From NCBI GenBank assembly GCA_963921195.1, contig OY992537.1:177399021-177463020 (forward strand): DNA of 64,000 bases, written 5' to 3'. This document shows, piece after piece, positions 21,430-31,761 of this stretch. Below the pieces are notes generated by a model. It had not been told where the DNA came from, ran no database searches, and saw only the letters and a list, made by a program, of their open reading frames with translations. This DNA comes from Pegoplata infirma (Eukaryota; Arthropoda; Insecta; Diptera; Anthomyiidae). A program made the position numbers and the translations under genes. Every line of letters begins with the position of its first letter. Within the stretch, counting starts at the first letter, position 1.

Positions 21430-22720
21430 ATGGACGTATTCAGGGGGGGCCCGGCCCCCCCTTTTGGATTGAAAATTTTTAAAAAATTAATTCACACCAA
21501 CACATAATACAAGTAACAAACATAAGTTTTTCAGTGTTGCAAATATTTTGGTTTTTGAAGAAAAGATTCTAATATTTAAAAAAAAAACTCTTGATTTTGA
21601 TAAATTTTCGTTTTTAAAAAGTCATTTATATCGAAATATCTGTAAAATTCTGATTAATTTTTATTAATAAATAAAAATTGTTTTATTCATTTATTGTTTT
21701 ATTGTTTTATTCATATTGTTGTAGTCCAATGGACTATCGTATGTAAAATGTTTTAAATATTTTTGTTGGTTATTGACAATCGTTACTAACTAACATAGTA
21801 CAATTTCTTCGTCTTTCTAATTCACATTGTGGATAGAGTCGAATATGTATTAATGTTTTAGTTTGTGCACAAACGATTTGTCATTAGACTCGTTTGCTAC
21901 TTTGTAGTATATCGTTTCTATTTTTGCTAAATAATCTTGACAATGGAATCTTGACAAATTCCGAAACACGTGTCGATTAAGTCTTGCAAAAATGACCAAC
22001 ATAAATAAATTTAAAACAAAAAATAATTTTCTTGAAAATTATGCTATGAGAATATCATGGTTTTAATTAGTAAAGAAAATAATGACCTCGAGCCAGAATA
22101 AACATCCTCACAAAATATATCTGTAAAATATGTATAGAAAACATATTATATTGGGTTTATGAAAATTATGCATCAGGACCATGAAAACAGTTTTCTACAA
22201 TAAAATTTCAAACTCTGAGGATCTAAGAGACTTTTTCTATATTAAAAATATAAGGTTAATATTTCAGAACCTGTCATAAAAAATTCTCAGGTTTTAAAAA
22301 TTTTTTTTTCTAAAGAAAAATTTTCATATTTAATTCGTATTCTAGCACTTTTTAAAAAAATCGGGTTTGAATATCGAGACACGGGAAATGGGGAGCACTA
22401 ATAAGTACCTATATGAAATATATGTTTTTCTTCATAGTTGGGAAAATTTGCCATTTATTAGTTAAATTTTACTAAATTTTAGGAAAGTTCGTGAACTATT
22501 TTGGAGGAAATTTTTTCTTAAATTTTAGTTGTTTTTTTTTTGAAAGCATTAGATAAAATTGATATTTTTATTATTCAAATAAAAGTTTTTAATAAAAAAA
22601 AACGATTGTAAATGGTGTAAAATTTCAAAATGTATACATATAAAATTTAATTGAATTTAATTGTTTAAAAATAAACTCCAAAATTCTTTTGATTTCTAAT
22701 TTAAATTCTATTTTAGATTT
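21430..22720. other. AT-rich Ddc 5' intron with repeat fragments
   Basis: It contains a GC palindrome (GGGGGGGCCCGGCCCCCCC near 21446), a CTCAGGTTT/TTTTTCTA fragment of the 35-bp satellite near 22.2 kb, and one copy of a three-copy dispersed block (22053-22110, with GACCTCGAGCCAGAATAAAC). No exon is recognised. Confidence 0.4.
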
Positions 22721-22729
22721 TGCACTTAC

Positions 22730-22920
22730 CACAGTCTTGTTTTCTTTTATATATAAAAAAATGTATTCGTTACAAACAATAGACTAAAAATCTGTTGTAA
22801 TGTAATTTGTCACTTGCAGTTTTTTTTTATTATTTTATTGTTAAAACAATTTATTTTTTTAATTAATTACTGTTAAGGTTTTTTCCCCTTCTTTTGTATA
22901 ACACAAGCGCACACACGGTA
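22730..22920 (-). other. Ddc: Putative Ddc untranslated first exon (exon A)
   Basis: A TATA box lies just upstream (22951-22943), and a consensus donor follows at the other end: ACTGTG|GTAAGTGC, with GT at 22729-22728. Drosophila Ddc has a noncoding exon A spliced to the CNS or epidermal coding exon, so this is the best candidate. The transcription start is estimated about 30 bases below the TATA box, not observed. No other promoter or exon competes nearby. Confidence 0.55.
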
Positions 22921-22942
22921 TTCAATCTCAAAATTAAATAGA

Positions 22943-22951
22943 TTTTATATA
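22943..22951 (-). promoter_or_regulatory. TATA box of the putative Ddc promoter
   Basis: TATATAAAA on the minus strand, directly preceded by GTC. A 7-bp inverted repeat (AACGTTT, then AAACGTT, spacer TGCG, 22956-22973) sits immediately upstream. It lies about 7.4 kb before the first Ddc start codon and is the strongest minus-strand core promoter I see. Confidence 0.5.
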
Positions 22952-23460
22952 GACAAACGTTTTGCGAAACGTTGTGCGTCTATCACTTGTAAAAATAAAC
23001 ACTTTAGATATATTTTGAAAACGTTTTTTTTTTATTATTTTATTTATTCAGTGTAAACGTTCTGTGCTGTTATTGACACGGCTTAACGAAGCAACAATCA
23101 AATCTCAACTGAGACTACTCCACAGTTGGGGGCTGCTTTTAAAGTAAAATTTTTTGCATCAGGACCGGTTATGTGCAAATTGTAAACTTTTTAACTTAAT
23201 AAAGGGGCCTCTTACAAAATTTTTATTGAGTTCTAATAACAAGTAGTTAAATTGATTAGTTCTTATCAAGTTTTTTTTTTATGGAGTATGTTAAAAAGTG
23301 TAAATGCATTTTTGATAAGAACTAATTTCATTACGCGAAATATATCATAAACAAAGGGGTTTTGATTTGTATTTTATAAAAGTTCATTTACACCATATTT
23401 GCTTTAAATTATCATTTTTTGTTTGATATATTTCTTGAAACTAAAATACGATTCGTTAAG

Positions 23461-23850
23461 ACCTATATATGGTATGTTCTTCTATATGCAATGGAGGTAT
23501 GAACCATTAAAGCAGTAGACGTAAAGAAGCTTTAAGCCTTTGAAATATGGATCTATCGAAGAATTCTTAGAATACCATGGACCCACTTTGTATCGAACCG
23601 AGAAGTACTCAGTCAAATGCACGGAAGTAGAGAGCTAATAGTCACCATAAAGAAGCGAAAAACAGCATTCCTGGGCCACATTATGAGGAACCCAAAATAC
23701 AAATTGTTACAAATTATCACGCGAACAAATGTTGAAGGACGTCCTAGTAGAGGAAGAAAAGAAATAACTTGGCTTAATAACATACAAGCGTGGACTGATA
23801 TCCGTGATGCAGGCAACCTGTTTAGCGAGGCGAGAAATCGATAAACTTTT
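23461..23850 (+). pseudogene. LINE reverse-transcriptase relic (C-terminal part)
   Basis: Plus-strand translation gives AFEIWIYRRILRIPWTHFVS, then KRKTAFLGHIMRNPKYKLLQ and EGRPSRGRKEITWLNNIQAW. This is the familiar C-terminal region of endonuclease-reverse transcriptase LINEs. Stops interrupt the first part (for example after MEV and KKL), so it is dead. It lies just upstream of the presumed Ddc promoter. Confidence 0.75.
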
Positions 23851-24054
23851 TCAGAGATAGTAAAAAACTTATAATATGTATCATAGAAAATAACCCAGGA
23901 AAATTTTTTGGAACAAATTCCTGGTTCAATAGATTCTTGAATATATTCTACAGTAATCACAACAAAATTTTCTATGTAAAGTTATTTTTCAAAAAAAACT
24001 ACTTGCTCTAAAAAACGATTGCTTTCGGAACAATTTCAAACAAAAATCATTAGT

Positions 24055-24195
24055 GGTATTCAGAGTCTTGCTTGCCAGCCCTGGCATTGGTGGTAAAAGA
24101 GCACTTTTCAAAATTACTTTTCAAAATACATGTATTTTTTGAAAGAAGTACTCTTTTGCTACATTGCCAGGGCTGGCAACAAGACTCTGAATACC
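24055..24195. mobile_element. GGTATTCAGAGTCTTG fold-back MITE (about 141 bp)
   Basis: The arms GGTATTCAGAGTCTTGCTTG... and its complement extend about 60 bases each through GCCAGCCCTGGCA, with a short central spacer. ATT occurs just outside both ends and may be a 3-bp target duplication. Confidence 0.7.
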
Positions 24196-24435
24196 TCTAT
24201 TGATTCTGGAATGTTAAGTAGAACCGGTTGCAGGGTAGTTTGATGCGTTCTGGAACCGATTATTTGGAATAGAAAATTTTGATGGGAATGTAAAATTTAA
24301 TTGAAATGGTCGCTTACATTCGGAAAACGAATTGGCAAATAAAGAAAAGAGATTTTAAAGATCTTAAGACTTGCCTAGAAATCAATATATCTATCAAATT
24401 CGTGGCGTGCTTGTTCTGTTCATATTCCTACTATA

Positions 24436-25501
24436 CACTCAGAAAATTATTGCAGTTACTACATGACGGTCGTTTGTGTAGTAAGTAGTAGCTGTTGTTT
24501 TTAACTACAATTTCGGTCGTTTTTGTATGAAAAAATCTCAAACAACTTTTTTTGTAGTAGTTTCAAAAAATAACTACAAAAAATATACTACACTGTAGCA
24601 ATAGTTGATTTATGTAGTTGTTTTTAGTTTTTTTTCTAAAACTCGTTTTTTTCTAGAAATTTTTATTGCAAACGAATGTGTCCAGCGAGTTGGTCGTGCG
24701 GGATGCGGAAGGAATTATTTTTATACCAAATAAATAATATCTAAATAAATTAAATTACAATTTATTAAATTTAATTATAACAAAAAATATGTTTTTGGAA
24801 AAATATTCTTGAGCGAAAGAAAATAAGTGGATAAATGAGATAACAAGTGTGTATAATATAGCGCTCACATAAGCGTGCGTAAAAACCAATCGGAAAAAAC
24901 CAAAATAAAATGTGTTTTGTTTTCTTATGAGCGGGCCATCTTTCTTTTCTTTGTATACACAACAGAACAGGTACATACTTTTTTGAAACATTTCAAATTA
25001 ATTCTTTTTTTTTATAAATCAATTTTGCCAAAGCATTTCGTTTTTTTTTTTATTCCAGACAAATTTTGATCAGTAGCGGTGAAAATTTGAAATGAACTAT
25101 TAAAAAAACAAAGGTAAATGCAATCAATTTATTTTGTTTAACATTTTATTAATATAATTTTTTTCTTCTATAATTCCAGATAAATACATCAAAAATTGTC
25201 ATCATGTCGAAATTCTATACAACTAACTGAAATGTATTGCTTTTTAAATAAATAAATATCAATCATTTAAACGTTTAAGAAATTTTTTAAATAAAATTTC
25301 AGGCAATTGTAGAAAAAACAACTGTATTAAACAGTTTTGTAGTAGTTTTTACTACATTTTGTAGTTGAAAATCAATGGTTAAAAACAACAACATGTTCAG
25401 TTGTTTTTACCGTTATATGCAGTGGACGCCTTTTCAACGACAAAATGTAGTCAAAACAACTGTCTTTTGTAGTAGATTTTACCGACATACTTTTTTGAGT
25501 G
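24436..25501. mobile_element. TA-flanked CACTCAGAAAA element (1.07 kb)
   Basis: CACTCAGAAAATTATTGCAG at the left and CGACATACTTTTTTGAGTG at the right, with TA outside (24434-24435, 25502-25503). Both arms repeat words such as AACTACAAA and TTGTAGTAGTTT. About 550 bases in the middle (24.72-25.27 kb) have no counterpart in the shorter relative at 36577-37087 and are unclassified. Confidence 0.7.
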
Positions 25502-25609
25502 TACTCTTATAAGGAATGAGTAAATATTCACTGACCCCGTTGATAAAGCTAATCTCTTCGCTGAGATTTTTGCAAGGAACTCAAACTTGCCGGTTAGCAA
25601 TCAATCATT

Positions 25610-25894
25610 CAAAAAAAAAAAAAAACTGGGAAAAAATTTGGTCTTCAATTTTTTTTTTGAAAATAAAAAAAAAATATATATTAAATTGATTATTTTATTT
25701 TTACTACATATTAGTCGTTTTGACTACAAATGTAAGTAGTTTTTACTACATTAGTCAGTTGTTTTTTTGTCAGTTAAAATAACTTACATTGTTAGTTGAT
25801 TTAACTGAAAAAGTAGTTGACCCCAAAACAACTAACAAAGTAGTTATTTTAACTGACATTTCAGTTAATTTTACTAACATAATTTTTTGAGTGT
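25610..25894. mobile_element. Partial copy of the 26752-27309 MITE
   Basis: From an A-rich start through ACTACATATTAGTC and TTAACTGACATTTCAGTTAA to TTTTTTGAGTG it matches the right half of the element at 26752-27309. The left half is missing. Confidence 0.6.
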
Positions 25895-25899
25895 AGAAT

Positions 25900-26670
25900 T
25901 TTTGATTCTTACAATTTTTTTATAGGAAAAATGTCTCGGAATCTTTAAGTTTTTATATAGAAAAATATGAAAATTTTCTTTATGTAAAAAATGAGAACTT
26001 TTCTATAAAAAATAGAATAATTTGCTAATTTTACCAAGAATTTTTTTATAGGAAAAATCTGTGAATTTTTCAATTGGAAAAATCTGACAATTTTTTTTTA
26101 GAAAAATTTAACAGTTTTTTATAGGAAAAATTTGAGATTTCTTTTATAGGAAAAATCTGAGAATTTTCTATGGGAAAATTCTAATAATTTATATTTTGAA
26201 AAATCTGAGAAGAACATTGGTAAAAGGGAAATTATGTGAGAATTTTTTTCTAGGAAAATTTTCAAAATTTTTCTAATCTTACAAAATTACAATTTTAAAA
26301 TTTTTCAATTTTACAATCTTTTAAAATTTTACGATCTTACAATTTTTTAATAGGAATAATATTAAATTTTTCTATAGGAAAATAAGGCTTTTTCTATTTA
26401 AAAAAGAATCTAAGCCTATTTTTATTTATATTTTACATTTTAATAGGAAAAGCTTAGACCCTTTCTAGGAAAAAAATCTTCGAGTCTAAGAGTCAGGAAA
26501 AATATCTCAGAAAGTTTTTATGTAGAAAAAATGTTTTAGAATCTAAGAAATTTTCTATAGAAACAAATTACTCAGAATCTGAGACTATTGTATAGAAAAA
26601 GTGCCTTAGAATCTGAGACTTTTAGAAATAGCGTCACAAAATCTGAGAAAATGTCTTAGATTCTCAGATT
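25900..26670. repeat. Degenerate 35-bp satellite (TTTTTATAGGAAAAA / CTGAGA)
   Basis: About 20 imperfect units combine a TTTTTCTATAGGAAAAA-like word with CTGAGA or TCTCAGAATCTGAGA. Unit length varies from about 28 to 40 bases. Same family as 46.8-48.8 kb. Confidence 0.55.
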
Positions 26671-27985
26671 TTTTATACCCTACACCACTCTGTGGTACAG
26701 GGTATAATGAGTTTGTGCTGATGTTTGTAACTACTCGAAATATTGGTCCTACACTCAGAAAATTATGTAAGTTACTACATGTTAGTTGTTTGCATATTTT
26801 ACAGTAATTAGTTGTTTTCAACTACAAAGTCAGTTGTTTTTGTATGAAAAATATCAAACAACTATTTCTGTTAGTTATTTTAAGTCGTTTTTTTGAATAA
26901 CTTACAAAAAAGTACTGTAATGTAGTAACAGTTATTTAAAGTAGTAAATTTTATTTTTTTATCTCTGAAAAATTTTTTAAGTTTTTTTTCCAAAAAATTA
27001 AAATAAATTTTGGTTTTTTTAAAAAAAAAAAAAAAACCTGGAAAAAATTTAGTCTTCAGTTTTTTTTTTTCTAAAAAATTTTTGAAAAAAAAAAATATAT
27101 ATTGATTATTTTATTTTTACTACTTTTTAGTGTTTTTGACTTCAAATGTAAGTAGTTTTTACTACATAAGTCAGTTGTTTTTTGTCAGTTAAAATAACTA
27201 ACATTGTTAGTTGATTTAACTGAAAAAGTAGTTGACCCCAAAACAACTTACAAAGTAGTTATTTTAACTGACATTTTCAGTTGATTTTACTAACATAATT
27301 TTTTGAGTGTAGACCCACCTTTAAGTATACCGATCGACTCAGAATAACTTTTTGAGTCGATTTGGCTGAAATTTGAAACTTAAGCTTCTTTTGTCCCAAG
27401 GACGAAACCTATTGAAATTGGCAAAAATCGGTCCATGTTTAGACCTAGTCCCCATACAAACGTCCCCTTTAATTTGACTCAAGTGACTCTTATTAGCGTA
27501 TTATAAAAGATATTCCTTCGAAAGTTGGTAGGTAAACGTTCTTTGTATTCACAAATTATCATTCCAAATTTTAAAGGAATCTGGCCAGTTTCTCTTGTAG
27601 TCCCCATACAAACCACCCTCCCGATATTCACATAAATCTCTCAAAATTCATGAAAGTTGGAAATATTTAATCAAAATTTTGTTTTTGGTGCTAAAGGTGT
27701 ACTTTAGTAACTTACTTTTATCTGAATATATTCAGATCATGTTTGGACTTGGTCCCCTTTATACAAATTTCGACCGATATTTAGTTAAATCGGTTTATTG
27801 GAATCAAAAATAAGCCAATTCCACTAAAATCTTGTCTGTGTGTGTTTTCTACAATAATTAAAGATCTAACGAAAGATAGATCCAATCGGTCCATGTTTGG
27901 ACTTGGGACCCATTTTTCGGAAAACACTGGTGTAGGGTATTATATGGTCGGTCTTGACCGACTATAACTTTCTTACTTGTATCTA
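26668..27985 (+). mobile_element. TATACCCTACACC dispersed repeat, interrupted by a MITE
   Basis: It runs from TATACCCTACACCACTCTGT to GGTCGGTCTTGACCGACTAT and TTCTTACTTGT. Internal landmarks are GTATACCGATCGACTCAGAA and GAGTCGATTTGGCTGAAATT. A TA-flanked MITE (26752-27309) splits it at TATTGGTCC|TA|GACCCACC. Noncoding repeat of unresolved class, similar in layout to the ATACCCTCC family. Confidence 0.6.
26752..27309. mobile_element. TA-flanked CACTCAGAAAA MITE, GTTAGTTGTT type (558 bp)
   Basis: Left end CACTCAGAAAATTATGTAAG, right end TAACATAATTTTTTGAGTG, TA outside (26750-26751, 27310-27311). The arms carry AACTAACA and ACTACATAAGTCAG words. Excision in silico restores the TATACCCTACACC repeat. 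Confidence 0.75.
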
Positions 27986-28086
27986 TTTGAAAAATGTCTC
28001 CGAATCTAAAACTTTTTCTGCAGAAAAATGTATGAGACTCAGACTCCGAGACATTTCTAATGGAAAAATGTCTCAGAAGCTGAGAC

Positions 28087-28455
28087 CAGGGGGCTAATTA
28101 AGTAACTTGATAATCGTCATCGTTAGCTCATTATATATATATATAATAATAGTTTTGATCACATCACATGATCATTTTTTATTTTTATTTATTCTCTCTA
28201 TTTATTTACAACTCATTTTTAATAAATTCCACCTAACCGAGAACTGGTAACAATGACCGTCGTCTCGTTGTAGCGAAAAAACCCAAGGGCTCTGGTGGGA
28301 ATCGAACCCACGACCCCCACGTTGAAAGGCTAGCACGCTACCAACTAGCCTACGGGGACCCATTATTCTATTACCATAAAATGACACTATATGGTAATGG
28401 AATAAAGACGGAAACGATACGATTGACGACTATCAAGTTACATAATTACCCCCAG
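28087..28455. mobile_element. CAGGGGG TIR element carrying a tRNA-like SINE
   Basis: The left end CAGGGGGCTAATTAAGTAAC and the right end, complementary to CTGGGGGTAATTATGTAACT, match over about 40 bases (both continue TTGATAATCGTC or TTGATAGTCGTC). No clear target duplication. A tRNA-derived block lies inside at 28287-28361, transcribed toward an A/T-rich tail at about 28170-28200. Confidence 0.6.
28287..28361 (-). mobile_element. tRNA-Glu-like SINE head (not a functional tRNA)
   Basis: Read on the minus strand it has a near-consensus box A (TAGGCTAGTTGG) and a perfect box B (GGTTCGATTCC) with a paired T arm (GTGGG/CCCAC). The anticodon-loop region CTTTCAA is as in tRNA-Glu. The acceptor and anticodon stems do not pair well. 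This fits a tRNA-derived SINE promoter; a working tRNA gene is unlikely. Confidence 0.65.
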
Positions 28456-28679
28456 AGTTATAGAGTAAGGTAACAATTGAAAAAGTTGCAAACAAAAACC
28501 ATATGGTTTGTTTACGAAATTGTATTACAAATCGAAATCTGAGCGAGATGGAAGATCTCAGTTATGCAGTGAAAATGCAGATTGTTTTTGTCTCTCTTTG
28601 TTTTACGTTTGAACTTTGGTGTGGTATTATCAGATTTTGGCTATTATTCTTGGTGATGCTAGATCTACAATACGGTCGA

Positions 28680-29400
28680 TTCCTTACTCTATAACTGAGA
28701 ACTTTTCTAAAGTAAAAATGTCTCAGATTCAAAAGGAAATATGTCTCAGTATAGTTTCAGAAACTATACTTTTTTCCCATGTAAAAATGACTCAGAATCT
28801 AGGAAATTGTTTAAAAAAAATTTAATAGCGTTATAGTCCTTAGTTTTTCTAATTTCAGGTACTTTCTATAAAATAGTTTTTCAAAAACCTGAAAATTTTA
28901 GTGTAGAAAGAACGTTGCGGTATCTTAGATTATTTCTATAAAAAAAAGAAGACAAAAAATATTTCCAAACAAAAGAAGTTTTCTATACGAAGAATTTTTC
29001 TAAATATAGAATTTTTTTGGTGGAAAAGATGCCTAAGTATTTGAGAAGAATTTTTTAAATTCTGAAAGTTTTTCTGTAGCAAAATGCCTTAGAAGTTTTC
29101 TATTGGGAAAATGTTTTTGAATCATAAATATTCTCTTTAAGTAAGTGAATTAGAATAATTTTAAAATCAGAAAACTTTTTTGGAATAAACACGTCTGAAG
29201 GCTTATATAATTTCTTTTGAAAAATTGTTCCAGAATATTTTGCGGTCAGAAAAATACTTTAGAACATGAGAATTTCTTGAGGAGACATTTTTCAAAATAT
29301 CAAACATTTTCTTAAATTCTAGAAATAATTTTTTTAAATTTGGATATTTTTCTGTAAAGAAAATCGTAATAAACAAGAGTTAAACACTAAAAAAATCTTT
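28680..29400. repeat. Degenerate 35-bp satellite
   Basis: Scattered AAAATGTCTCAGATTC, TTTTCTATAAAA and GAAAATGTTTTTGAATC words continue the family seen at 25.9 and 48.4 kb, here heavily decayed. Confidence 0.4.
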
Positions 29401-29543
29401 AAAAAAAAATCCGCCCCAAACCCAAGAGCTGGATCCGCGCCTGGGCATGACGCACTCGTATCAAAACTTATTGCATTAAGTGTTGGTGATGATTTTTCTC
29501 TATTTTTATAGAGTTTCTCTGGAACCGCACAATACTTGTTGTT

Positions 29544-29747
29544 TTGGATATGGTTTCATCCAACGAGTTTCAGCTTAATTCAAACCCTTGGGTACCACAA
29601 GGTTCCGAAAACACCAGCGTTTGTATTGGAATACTCCAAGATAGCTGTCAAAAAAGTTATCAAAGTGAAAAAATAGTATCGAAACAAAAACAAAACACGG
29701 AGCAATTTAAATTAGAGTTCACAGATCATTTAAAAGCATTAATATAA
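29544..29747 (+). other. Unassigned 67-codon open frame
   Basis: The frame MDMVSSNEFQLNSNPWVPQG... to HLKALI is preceded by a TTTTTATAG acceptor-like sequence. It shows somewhat less biased composition than surrounding intergenic DNA. I recognise no domain, and there is no matching partner exon, so it may be chance or a gene remnant. Confidence 0.15.
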
Positions 29748-29877
29748 ATTAAAAGTATATATTGTTGATAATAATGCATAGTGTTGTATTGATAACAGCA
29801 TTTTTGCATTTCAGAGATTCTTTGGTTTTTCTAAAATTTGTGAAAAAATAAATTAGGTATTTTTACACTCAAAAAAT

Positions 29878-31656
29878 AGACGTATAACGTCTGAATTGGG
29901 AGCGTCCGTCATATCTCGATTTGTCAATAGGGGCACACCACAAGGAGGTGTTCTTTCGCCGCTTCTTTGGAACCTGGCACTGAATTCAATGCTACTATCT
30001 CTAGAAGCACGTGGTTGTCATGTTATCGCATATGTTGACGATGTCGCGATAGCGGTAAAGGGGAAGCATCTGCCAACATTGCGGGACATTCTTCAGGGTT
30101 CTCTGAAAGATCTGTCTAAATGGGCAAGAGACTGTGGTCTAGGAGTTAATCCTAGTAAAACAGAGCTTGTTCTGTTTACAAGGAAAAATAAGATTCCTGC
30201 TTTTGATCCTATTTCTCTGGACGGTACTGAAATCACCTTCTCAGATGGAGCCAAGTATCTTGGAGTATTTCTAGATAGGAAGCTGAATTTCAGGCGTAAT
30301 ATTGAGGAACGGGTGAGAAAAGCAACGATTGCTTTGTATTCCTGTAAAAGGGCCATTGGAAAACGATGGGGTTTTAGCCCTCAAGTCGTTCATTGGATCT
30401 ATACAGCAGTGGTGCGTCCAATTTTGCTGTATGGAATCATTGTCTGGTGGCCTGCTTTGGAAACAAAAGCGAACTTTGTCTTTATCACGAAGGTACAGAG
30501 AATGGCGTCAATGTGCATCACTGGTGCTCTTCGTACTACACCTACGGCTGCATTAGAAATCCTCCTTCACCTGATACCCTTGGACATATTGGGTAGGCAG
30601 TATGCGGCTGCGTCGGCAATTCGACTTAATAGCACGCTGCAATGGAGGAGCAGTGATTGTGGCCATAGCGCGATCTTGAAAAAGATAACAATACCACAAA
30701 ATGTGGACTGTGCTCCCTCTTTGAGCCTCTTTGAGCGCCACTTTACCACTATGATACCATCCAGGGAGTCTTGGATGGGGGATACTCCGGGTAGTGGAGC
30801 TACCATAAATTTTTACACAGATGGATCGAGGCTGCACGAACAAGTGGGCTTTGGAGTCTATTCGGAAGAGCTTGGGTTGAGCCTGGCTCGTAGATTGCCA
30901 GATCATTGCAGTGTTTACCAGGCAGAGATGCTGGCAATAAAAGAAGTGGCTGACTGGTTGAGCTGCAATGTCTTGTCTACAACCGCAGTCAACATCTATA
31001 CTGACAGTCAAGCCGCGGTCAAGTCCCTGGATTCAATGTTTCTGAAAACAAGATCTGCCCTTAACTGCCGCACGTCTTTAAATGAGATGGCCAAGCAGTT
31101 TAACATACGACTCATATGGGTCCCAGGGCACAGAGACATTCCAGGGAATTGCAAAGCCGATGAGCTTGCAAGACTAGGAACTACCTTACAGGTTCCAACA
31201 GAATTGGAATGTGTTGGTATGCCTCTAGAAACTTGCAAGCAAAACCTACGGCTTTGTTCTGCGACGGAGACTAATCAAAGATGGGCAAATGGATGGACGT
31301 GTGAGACAACACGACTGATTTGGCCTTCTCTTAATCAGGGGCGCACAAGTGAGCTGATATCGCTTCCAAGAGGAGAGATTTCGACGGTGGTTTCTATAAT
31401 TACCGGACACTGTCTTATAGGGAAGCACGCAGAGCGGTTAAATGTGCCGTCGAATGACTTTTGCCGAAGTTGCATGGATGAAGAGGAGTTGGAAACTATC
31501 GAACACTTTATTTGCCATTGCCCGGCACTTTCTGGTCAGAGACTTGCTTCACTGGGATCTAGGGAGCTGTACGATCTTTCTGATTTGTTGGATGTCAAAA
31601 TTCAACATCTAAGGAGTTTTATAAGAAGCTCAAAATGGTTTAACGACAGGGACTAG
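29878..31656 (+). CDS. LINE ORF2 fragment: reverse transcriptase, RNase H, zinc knuckle
   Basis: One uninterrupted frame of about 590 codons, with no stop until TAG at 31654-31656. Numbering from the TTG at 29896, it enters inside the RT palm: RGTPQGGVLSPLLW (12-25), catalytic AYVDD (45-49), then a thumb region with GVFLDRKLNFRRNIEERV. An RNase H domain follows from about residue 305, with FYTDGS (D309), the YQAEMLAI glutamate, IYTDSQAAV and WVPGHRDIPGNCKADELA. Near the end is a CCHC-type cluster CRSCMDEEELETIEHFICHC. RT plus RNase H with this C-terminal knuckle is typical of I, LOA and R1-related LINEs. The truncated N terminus means it cannot mobilise itself, but the intact frame suggests a recent insertion. 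The true element start codon is missing. Confidence 0.88.
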   Translation, partial: RRITSELGASVISRFVNRGTPQGGVLSPLLWNLALNSMLLSLEARGCHVIAYVDDVAIAVKGKHLPTLRDILQGSLKDLSKWARDCGLGVNPSKTELVLFTRKNKIPAFDPISLDGTEITFSDGAKYLGVFLDRKLNFRRNIEERVRKATIALYSCKRAIGKRWGFSPQVVHWIYTAVVRPILLYGIIVWWPALETKANFVFITKVQRMASMCITGALRTTPTAALEILLHLIPLDILGRQYAAASAIRLNSTLQWRSSDCGHSAILKKITIPQNVDCAPSLSLFERHFTTMIPSRESWMGDTPGSGATINFYTDGSRLHEQVGFGVYSEELGLSLARRLPDHCSVYQAEMLAIKEVADWLSCNVLSTTAVNIYTDSQAAVKSLDSMFLKTRSALNCRTSLNEMAKQFNIRLIWVPGHRDIPGNCKADELARLGTTLQVPTELECVGMPLETCKQNLRLCSATETNQRWANGWTCETTRLIWPSLNQGRTSELISLPRGEISTVVSIITGHCLIGKHAERLNVPSNDFCRSCMDEEELETIEHFICHCPALSGQRLASLGSRELYDLSDLLDVKIQHLRSFIRSSKWFNDRD

Positions 31657-31740
31657 TAGGGAAACCTATTACGGTCCCGTGGTATCACAATGGACCTCAG
31701 AGTCTACGTGTGTTGACGTAAAACGTCAGCAGCCACTTAC

Positions 31741-31760
31741 AACCTAACCTAACCTAACCT
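31741..31760 (+). repeat. (CCTAA)n LINE tail, telomere-like
   Basis: About four units of AACCT close the LINE at its 3' border, directly before the target duplication. CCTAA is the complement of the TTAGG telomere repeat of many insects, which Diptera have lost. Here it acts as the LINE's 3' tail. Confidence 0.75.
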
Positions 31761-31761
31761 A

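Larger units (their letters stand above)
29878..31760 (+). mobile_element. 5'-truncated LINE (I/LOA/R1 group) with 12-bp target duplication
   Basis: The insertion lies between two copies of ACACTCAAAAAA (29865-29876 and 31761-31772). That is a target duplication taken from the end of a TA-type MITE. It contains an open reverse transcriptase-RNase H frame and a 3' UTR of about 100 bases. The 3' end is a short (CCTAA)n tail instead of poly A. Truncation removed the endonuclease and the first part of the RT. Confidence 0.85.

Noticed and set aside
23613..23960. 115-codon minus-strand frame at the LINE relic
   Set aside because: The plus strand reads as LINE reverse transcriptase; the antisense frame is a shadow.
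24755..25069. Overlapping open frames on both strands in the middle of a TA element
   Set aside because: They overlap one another on opposite strands, are rich in F, L, I and K as expected of random AT-rich DNA, and show no domain.
28287..28361. Functional tRNA-Glu gene
   Set aside because: Box A, box B and T arm are good, but the acceptor and anticodon stems do not pair, and it lies inside a TIR element, so a SINE head is more likely.
31741..31760. Internal telomere repeat
   Set aside because: The CCTAA units abut the LINE 3' UTR on one side and its target duplication on the other, so they are the LINE tail.
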